A stretch of DNA of 64,000 nucleotides from NCBI GenBank assembly GCA_030584025.1, contig CP129487.1, positions 930,001 to 994,000 on the forward strand, read 5' to 3'. Under the pieces are notes generated by a model, which was given only the letters and a program-made list of their open reading frames with translations, was not told the DNA's origin and did no database searches. This DNA comes from Cyclobacteriaceae bacterium (GTDB lineage: Bacteria > Bacteroidota > Bacteroidia > Cytophagales > Cyclobacteriaceae). Shown in pieces: positions 60,601 through 64,000 of this stretch. The translations under genes and the position numbers were made by a program. The stretch's first letter is position 1; each line of letters starts with the position of its first letter.

Positions 60601-60945
60601 TTCCTTGAACTAAACGGATCAACCGAAATAGCCGGGGTGTTAAGTACAGAAGTTGAGCGTGTATTGGCAACATCCGATGGAAGCCTTGATTTAGTGGAAG
60701 CTGAATTGCAGGCGCTATATGGGATGGACAATAAATTTATTGAAGATGTTGAAGTGGAAACGGATGAAGTGCTTTCATTTGATGGATTTTTACTTGACGG
60801 AACCAATGCGGAAGGATTTGTTGATACACGAACAGGTACAGTAAACATTTTACGAAAAACCGGAACATGGGCTAATGGTGTTGATGTGATAATAAGATAT
60901 AAATACTACACAACTGTAAACCATTTGGGCGTTTGGCAACCTTAA
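57679..60945 (+). CDS. Giant fibre/receptor-binding protein with a LamG-like domain
   Basis: The 1088-residue protein starts with a short helical region. A concanavalin/LamG-like sandwich follows at about 110-250, with SSLTQYQQNSAFIGIVQFNP and YLSAKRDGTTVTVSANGE. The rest, from about 300 to the end, is a long series of beta strands rich in Asn, Gly and Thr, in the style of a beta-helix fibre (FTGGGKWTANDVLSG, INYSGTITAGNF, ELNGSTEIAG). It has no signal peptide, so it is assembled in the cell. It is the obvious host-recognition protein of the particle, and is AT-richer than its neighbours. Confidence 0.7.
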   Translation: MSGLRKILMAMGGAYVFSDEYLAILAQATTWGITKPTLAYQIRQDQLLRRWLADGTWDNADKIYFIANDGSKQFGEIEWKNPSTHRLTEVANGGALIWDSEEGTKSDGLAYYNAGFSLSSLTQYQQNSAFIGIVQFNPVANTSQITGVRSASSQRAVLTPRNNSDAFSAIFNSGTAVTVIYTPSAEFNYLSAKRDGTTVTVSANGEINTGSHASTTVPTHNYFVLAQNNAGTLTAGSQVTSPMSFLIIGNKDLDGVMDDLQDFFEEAPIEGAFIYGELETLYPEASFEEITAMRVNNMNVLKEKALRAIDTETVLQITDYLEIYAEPDQGDTVTNGKVNINADEVLRINAPFTVNVFPFANDHLRYVLFKVNSGGTLEFTGGGKWTANDVLSGQLETYNVTLRKSANPKLIELNESARAGFWDNLEVGKTILINYEFETIGEVNTIASWDEIAGTITVTNDINTTNDRSNAYTFIGTAFEPTISVADYEEYGRFWIYENHRNVFVYSIPPNGHQAVYISADNLQTYGFNRHFLLSIERGELEFTGEVTIEKSEIGINFFASSAANYQMFRFETLNLVDNGVIVAGSITSFTAGDILGSGAYIHPNILIRGDQLNLIRNTAFAFRLYSASGGGPVIADPEYRADFNVIYCEDNIEGDFRSSNKIPTNVNQLLNSTRLVNLHYQTTIGYAEMTLVDVQPDHTDIYGSFPTDCIINGGIITGELFMSGSITFNNTTLKLKNKEFNASQALFIVNGANPTLNLIDCEVDVDDTVSLFTPGNAEPGGAQLAQALIYVGNVADETAGPQLMYIEGLTVVDNKYYCGFFLKEDDGFAEWDVSQVVGGKIIIKDSSINTSRWSDYTRLRPHLRTQLEVDNCSIVAGGMLQTGTLRVMVNKPLLTTANKTINANTVNFNFEQDVYITGGGTLENLKANYFDGASLLDGTINYNGVVRIHAVGTDITVVNTGNINYSGTITAGNFLELNGSTEIAGVLSTEVERVLATSDGSLDLVEAELQALYGMDNKFIEDVEVETDEVLSFDGFLLDGTNAEGFVDTRTGTVNILRKTGTWANGVDVIIRYKYYTTVNHLGVWQP

Positions 60946-60955
60946 TTTAAAACGT

Positions 60956-61288
60956 ATGACCTACACCGTAAAACCAGGCGACACACTAAGCAAAATTGCC
61001 CGCGATGTATTGGGCAACATGGCCCTTTGGCCGGCAATTGCTGAGCTTAACGATTTGAAAAACCCGGATCTGATTTTCCCCGGCCAGGTGTTGATTTTAC
61101 CCGATAAACTGGAGCCACTAACACCCGCCACACAACCCACCCCGCAACAAGCCGGTGTGCCCGGGTGGTTAGGCTGGTTGCTGGCCTTGAGTATTGGTGG
61201 TGGGTTGTTATGGGCCAACCGGCACAAGCTAAAAGCAAAAGCCAGCAAGGCCATTGCAACCGTTAAACGTAAAGCCAAAAATAAATGA
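60956..61288 (+). CDS. LysM protein with membrane helix and Lys-rich tail
   Basis: The 110-residue product has one LysM domain at residues 2-50 (YTVKPGDTLSKIARDVLG ... LIFPGQVLILP), which binds peptidoglycan, a Pro-rich linker, one membrane helix (WLGWLLALSIGGGLLWA) and the basic tail KAIATVKRKAKNK. No signal peptide precedes the LysM, so it would reach the wall only within the particle or during lysis. Confidence 0.8.
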   Translation: MTYTVKPGDTLSKIARDVLGNMALWPAIAELNDLKNPDLIFPGQVLILPDKLEPLTPATQPTPQQAGVPGWLGWLLALSIGGGLLWANRHKLKAKASKAIATVKRKAKNK

Positions 61289-61515
61289 GCACGCAAAACA
61301 AAATATGGATTGGTGTAGGCATTGCCGGGCTGGCCGCGCTGCTTTACTTTAAGCCGTGGCGCAAAAAAAGCACCGATTACCTGAACCTTGAACCGCATGA
61401 GATCAGGGAAATTGACTATTTGATAGGCAATTTTGGATATACCTATGAAGAAGCCTTGAACATAACACTTGATAAATTCCGCAAGGAGTATAAAGGATCA
61501 TCCGGGTGGAGCTAA
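61285..61515 (+). CDS. Small N-anchored protein
   Basis: The 76-residue product has an N-terminal membrane helix (IWIGVGIAGLAALLYF), followed by PWRKK and a helical soluble end (EIREIDYLIGNFGYTYEEAL). Coupled by ATGA to the LysM gene. Not recognised. Confidence 0.55.
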   Translation: MSTQNKIWIGVGIAGLAALLYFKPWRKKSTDYLNLEPHEIREIDYLIGNFGYTYEEALNITLDKFRKEYKGSSGWS

Positions 61516-61529
61516 TTTTTAATTGAACT

Positions 61530-62672
61530 ATGCGAATAGCCGAAAAGCACATACGCCATTACAATCGCCTTAACGGCAACCTGATTACCAAAAAAGCCCT
61601 GGTAAAATTTCATGCTGCCCTAAAAAAAGACATTGACAGCAGGCGAATTGATGCACACGTACCGTTTGGCGTAGAGTGTTTGGATATCGAAAAGAAACTG
61701 GCAAAGGCAATTACACAGATTAACGGCCACACCATGCAGGTTGAATTAAAGCCGATAAAACTTACTTCAGTAAAAGTGGTACATACCAAAAACGATATTG
61801 AACCGGTTAAGAAAAAAAGTAAGAAGGAAAAGCGTAAAGCCTTTAAACCAAAAAGCCGGGGTAAAAAAACTAAAGTGGTGAACGCTCCTAAGTTGAAGCG
61901 AGAAAGTAAAAGACCACTGCCACCTGTGGATCGTAACAAGCGCGGCAAGGCCGCAGCGGAGCCTTCAATAAATTTAAAACCGAAAGTGGAAAAGCGTAAA
62001 CCTAAAATGGCTAAATCACTCAATGGACTGGCCGGTGCCGATCAGCTTACCAGCATACAATTTTATGAGCACGATTTAGGTCCGTTCAAAAAGGAGTTTC
62101 ATCGCCTTAACAGCGATAGCAACGTAATGATATGGGGCCAGCCCGGCCACGGTAAAACGGTTAAGTTGCTCCAGCTTGCGCAACACTTTGCCAATAATGG
62201 TAAAAAGGTGTTGTACGTGGCTGAAGAAGAATACGGCAAAAGCACACTGGCCGAAAAATTAACCACGTTTAAAATCGGCCATCCTAATTTGAGCTTTTCC
62301 GGTGAACTGGTGGAAGATCACCTGGCACACTTTGATGTGATTTTCTTCGATAGCGTGAACAGCATGGGCCTAACCAGCCACGATGTAAAGCGCCTGGATA
62401 AAAAGTACCCGAACAAATTATTTTTCCTCATTGTGCAAACCACCAAAGAAGGCGACTTTAGGGGTGGCCGTGATTGGGAGCACATTGTAGATATTGCCGG
62501 AGAGATCCGCAACCGCAAACTGATCCTGCGTAAAAACCGCCTCGATAGCAACTTTAAAACCAAAGCCGATAAACTTATGGTTGATGCCCTGGTAGAAGAA
62601 CAAAAGCAAAAGCAGCAAATCAAAAAACTTGTTAAAGAACAAACGGAACCGGCCGAACCGGTAAGCATGTAA
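61530..62672 (+). CDS. RadA-like P-loop ATPase with basic N-terminal domain
   Basis: The 380-residue protein has a basic N-terminal half (residues 1-165, very Lys/Arg-rich from 95) and a RecA-fold ATPase. Walker A is G203-QPGHGKT-210, followed by VLYVAEEEYGKSTLAEKL; Walker B ends at D274 in FDVIFFDSVNSMG. The TKEG...GGRDWEHIVDIAGEI end closely follows the RadA/Sms KNRFG-side region. No zinc ribbon or Lon-like domain is present, so it is not RadA itself. In a virion operon it could be a genome-packaging or injection motor, or a recombinase. The hinge contains SLNGLAGADQL. Confidence 0.75.
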   Translation: MRIAEKHIRHYNRLNGNLITKKALVKFHAALKKDIDSRRIDAHVPFGVECLDIEKKLAKAITQINGHTMQVELKPIKLTSVKVVHTKNDIEPVKKKSKKEKRKAFKPKSRGKKTKVVNAPKLKRESKRPLPPVDRNKRGKAAAEPSINLKPKVEKRKPKMAKSLNGLAGADQLTSIQFYEHDLGPFKKEFHRLNSDSNVMIWGQPGHGKTVKLLQLAQHFANNGKKVLYVAEEEYGKSTLAEKLTTFKIGHPNLSFSGELVEDHLAHFDVIFFDSVNSMGLTSHDVKRLDKKYPNKLFFLIVQTTKEGDFRGGRDWEHIVDIAGEIRNRKLILRKNRLDSNFKTKADKLMVDALVEEQKQKQQIKKLVKEQTEPAEPVSM

Positions 62673-62683
62673 ACCCATATTTT

Positions 62684-63004
62684 ATGTTTGTAGATACTTC
62701 ATACCTCACAACCGTAAAGGTTAACGACCCGATTAAGCAGGTTGCAACCACCACAACGCAACCAGCGCCACCACAGCAAAAGGCTAACTTTTGGGATACG
62801 CTTTTTAAAGCTGCCGATAGTGCTGCCAACGTAATTAATGCCGTAAAGCAACCGGCCACACAAACGCCAACGTATGGCGGCAGCTTTCAGCCACAGCCCA
62901 TACCACAACAAAACAACACCATGAAAACCGTGTTGATTGTTGGCGGTGTTGCCGTTGCTGGTTTGGCCGCGTGGGCAATTTTTGGCAAGAAGAAGAAAAA
63001 GTAA
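62684..63004 (+). CDS. Tail-anchored small protein ending in Lys-rich tract
   Basis: The 106-residue product has a Pro/Gln-rich soluble part (PAPPQQKANFWDTLFKAADS) and a C-terminal membrane helix followed by GKKKKK. Many proteins of this operon share the layout (soluble part, helix, basic end), so they probably all sit in one membrane. Not recognised. Confidence 0.6.
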   Translation: MFVDTSYLTTVKVNDPIKQVATTTTQPAPPQQKANFWDTLFKAADSAANVINAVKQPATQTPTYGGSFQPQPIPQQNNTMKTVLIVGGVAVAGLAAWAIFGKKKKK

Positions 63005-63018
63005 AAACCAAATTTTTT

Positions 63019-63807
63019 ATGAACGCCTTTGCACTTTCCGGGTTGGGTGTAACCGTTACACCCGATCAAATTAATACCATTACAAACATTGCTTCACAGA
63101 CTACACCAACCGGTAGTAAGGCTAGCGTTATTGCCAGTGGTGCAGCAGCAGGGGCAGGGTTTGGTACAGCTGTGCCGGTTATTGGTACAGCCGTTGGAGC
63201 TGTATTAGGTGCATTTGCGGCATTAATTAAGCTGGGCAACAAACCAGCCACGCATACCATGAAGCGCGTAACCATTAACGGGCTTGAATATATGGAGCTT
63301 ATACCGAAGGATCCGGCTAATAGATTTCATCTGCTTGTTTTAATTGATGGACATGCAAGTACATTTGTACCAATACTTCCATTAAGTACAACAAATAGCC
63401 TTTTAATATCCGGCACGCTTAAAAGAGAGTATGAAGCCCAAATACAGGCCAAGTTGGCGGACTTTTTTTTCTCAAAGGGCATTTTACAGGTGGCTGAAAA
63501 AAATCCTAACGATTTGTTAACCTACAAATTCCCCGCTGATATTGTAAAATCTGTGCAAGCCAAAGGCTACGACTTTAACAAGGTAGATAGACTAGTGTTA
63601 ACTGCACCTGATGGTGTCGTTTACAGCATACGCGGTAATCAAGTATTTTCAAACATGCAGGCACCTGGTAAGCCGGGTGAAGAAAGCCCGGCCATTATGC
63701 AGGCCGGGTTTGGTTGGATTGGTGCGCTTGTTGCATTAAGTATTATTGGGGGGTTGTGGTGGAGTGCCCACAAAGCGGAGAAGAAAAAGAAAAATCAATC
63801 AACGTAG
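63019..63807 (+). CDS. Virion-type membrane protein with MNAFALSG start
   Basis: From ATG 63019 the product is 262 residues; the frame stays open upstream but homology to the start of the gene at 54,728 (MNAFALSG) fixes this ATG. Residues about 38-70 form a Gly/Ala-zipper segment like a fusion or pore helix (GAAAGAGFGTAVPVIGTAVG), then an alpha/beta domain (VTINGLEYMELIPKD to RLVLTAPDGVVYS), and near the end one membrane helix and KAEKKKKNQST. It is the last plus-strand gene seen and overlaps a convergent gene. Confidence 0.6.
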   Translation: MNAFALSGLGVTVTPDQINTITNIASQTTPTGSKASVIASGAAAGAGFGTAVPVIGTAVGAVLGAFAALIKLGNKPATHTMKRVTINGLEYMELIPKDPANRFHLLVLIDGHASTFVPILPLSTTNSLLISGTLKREYEAQIQAKLADFFFSKGILQVAEKNPNDLLTYKFPADIVKSVQAKGYDFNKVDRLVLTAPDGVVYSIRGNQVFSNMQAPGKPGEESPAIMQAGFGWIGALVALSIIGGLWWSAHKAEKKKKNQST

Positions 63808-64000
63808 CGTATTACTTTGTAGTTGATACCCTGCATTTTTCCGGGTTCAGGAAAATCAATAATAACACCTTCAGCGCCATTAACTTTACCAGCTTTACGT
63901 ATGGGTGCAATTATCCATTCTTTGCAACCCATCGCCACGTTCAAACTTTTTTCCTCCAGCACTTCATACCTGGCAAGTGGTTCGCTATAAATGTAAACAT
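63795..64000 (-). CDS. Hypothetical protein, C-terminal part (start beyond right edge)
   Basis: On the minus strand a frame stays open from the window edge to a TGA at 63795-63797 and encodes about 67 residues, including EEKSLNVAMGCKEWIIAPI and EGVIIDFPEPGKMQGINYK. It is convergent with the last plus gene and overlaps it by 13 bases. A gene on this strand marks the end of the late operon; integrase and an intact tRNA may follow. Confidence 0.55.
   Translation of the reverse strand, partial: VYIYSEPLARYEVLEEKSLNVAMGCKEWIIAPIRKAGKVNGAEGVIIDFPEPGKMQGINYKVIRYVD

Larger units (their letters stand above)
35491..64000. mobile_element. Integrated element, probable tailless temperate virus (right end outside window)
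   Basis: From the tRNA scar to the window end, gene style changes. Small overlapping ATGA-coupled genes replace host genes and there are no housekeeping functions. In order: regulator switch, small early genes, primase and primase-helicase, origin-like repeats, a minus-strand cassette array, and then a 15-kb operon of virion-type genes with cell-wall hydrolases and a P-loop ATPase. The many small proteins with single membrane helices point to an internal membrane. No integrase is in view; it is expected to the right. Portal, terminase and tail genes are not seen but could in principle lie outside. Confidence 0.75.

Noticed and set aside
61530..62672. Chromosomal RadA repair gene
   Set aside because: Lacks the N-terminal zinc finger and C-terminal Lon-like domain and sits in a virion-type operon.
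35491..64000. Conjugative transposon or ordinary plasmid
   Set aside because: No relaxase, TraG-type coupling protein or Tra membrane genes; instead wall hydrolases, spikes and virion-like membrane proteins.

Overview
The window is a Bacteroidota chromosome, most likely Cytophagales. The evidence is a PorP/SprF type IX secretion protein beside a very large secreted PKD protein, TAnnTTTG-type promoter boxes, arginine synthesis through an N-acylornithine carbamoyltransferase, a DUF2911 protein, and GC-rich palindromic intergenic repeats of the kind common in this phylum. Positions 1 to about 35,490 are ordinary host chromosome. From about 35,491 to the right edge lies an integrated element that is not complete within the window.

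Host part. A truncated secreted protein gene and a PorP/SprF gene diverge at the left. A co-directional arginine cluster follows (GNAT acyltransferase, argG, argC, argD, argF', argB, argE, argH; 4.9-13.3 kb), with palindromic repeats between some genes. The carbamoyltransferase has valine at the residue that sets acetyl versus succinyl preference, so the route may be N-succinylated as in Bacteroides. Next come an M48 protease, two envelope hypotheticals, and a molybdenum cofactor region (moaA, moaD, moaE, mobA, moaC, moeA) interleaved with a potassium channel. Then come a K+/H+ antiporter, ffh, a RimK ligase/zinc protease/deacylase trio, slyD, nhaA, galK and an exported TPR-CHAT protein.

Element. 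At 35,491-35,509 the 3' end of a tRNA gene on the minus strand, followed by its terminator, abuts unrelated DNA. This is the expected scar of integration into a tRNA gene; the intact tRNA and the integrase should lie beyond 64,000. The left arm has a divergent CI/Cro-like regulator pair, then about a dozen tiny translationally coupled genes, a glycosyltransferase-methyltransferase fusion, a Gp37/Gp68 protein, a DnaG-like primase and a DUF5906 primase-helicase. An iteron/dyad cluster that looks like a replication origin follows.

A minus-strand block (45.7-48.2 kb) holds four one-gene units. They are separated by imperfect palindromes of about 90-120 bp, and each gene is bracketed by its own pair of inverted repeats, as in an integron cassette array. 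I cannot match the canonical attC core and see no integrase.

The rightmost 15 kb is one dense plus-strand operon of virion-type genes: a transglutaminase-like protease, capsid candidates, fibre or spike proteins including one of 1088 residues, M15 and CHAP peptidoglycan hydrolases, a LysM protein, a RadA-like P-loop ATPase, and many small proteins with one membrane helix and a Lys-rich end. I see no portal, large terminase, tail tube, sheath or tape measure. The simplest reading is a temperate, tailless, membrane-containing virus of Bacteroidota. A short motif (L-x-G-L-G/A-G, sometimes preceded by MNAFA) recurs in at least six of its proteins and may be a processing or sorting signal. The virus reading is inference, limited by the truncated right end.
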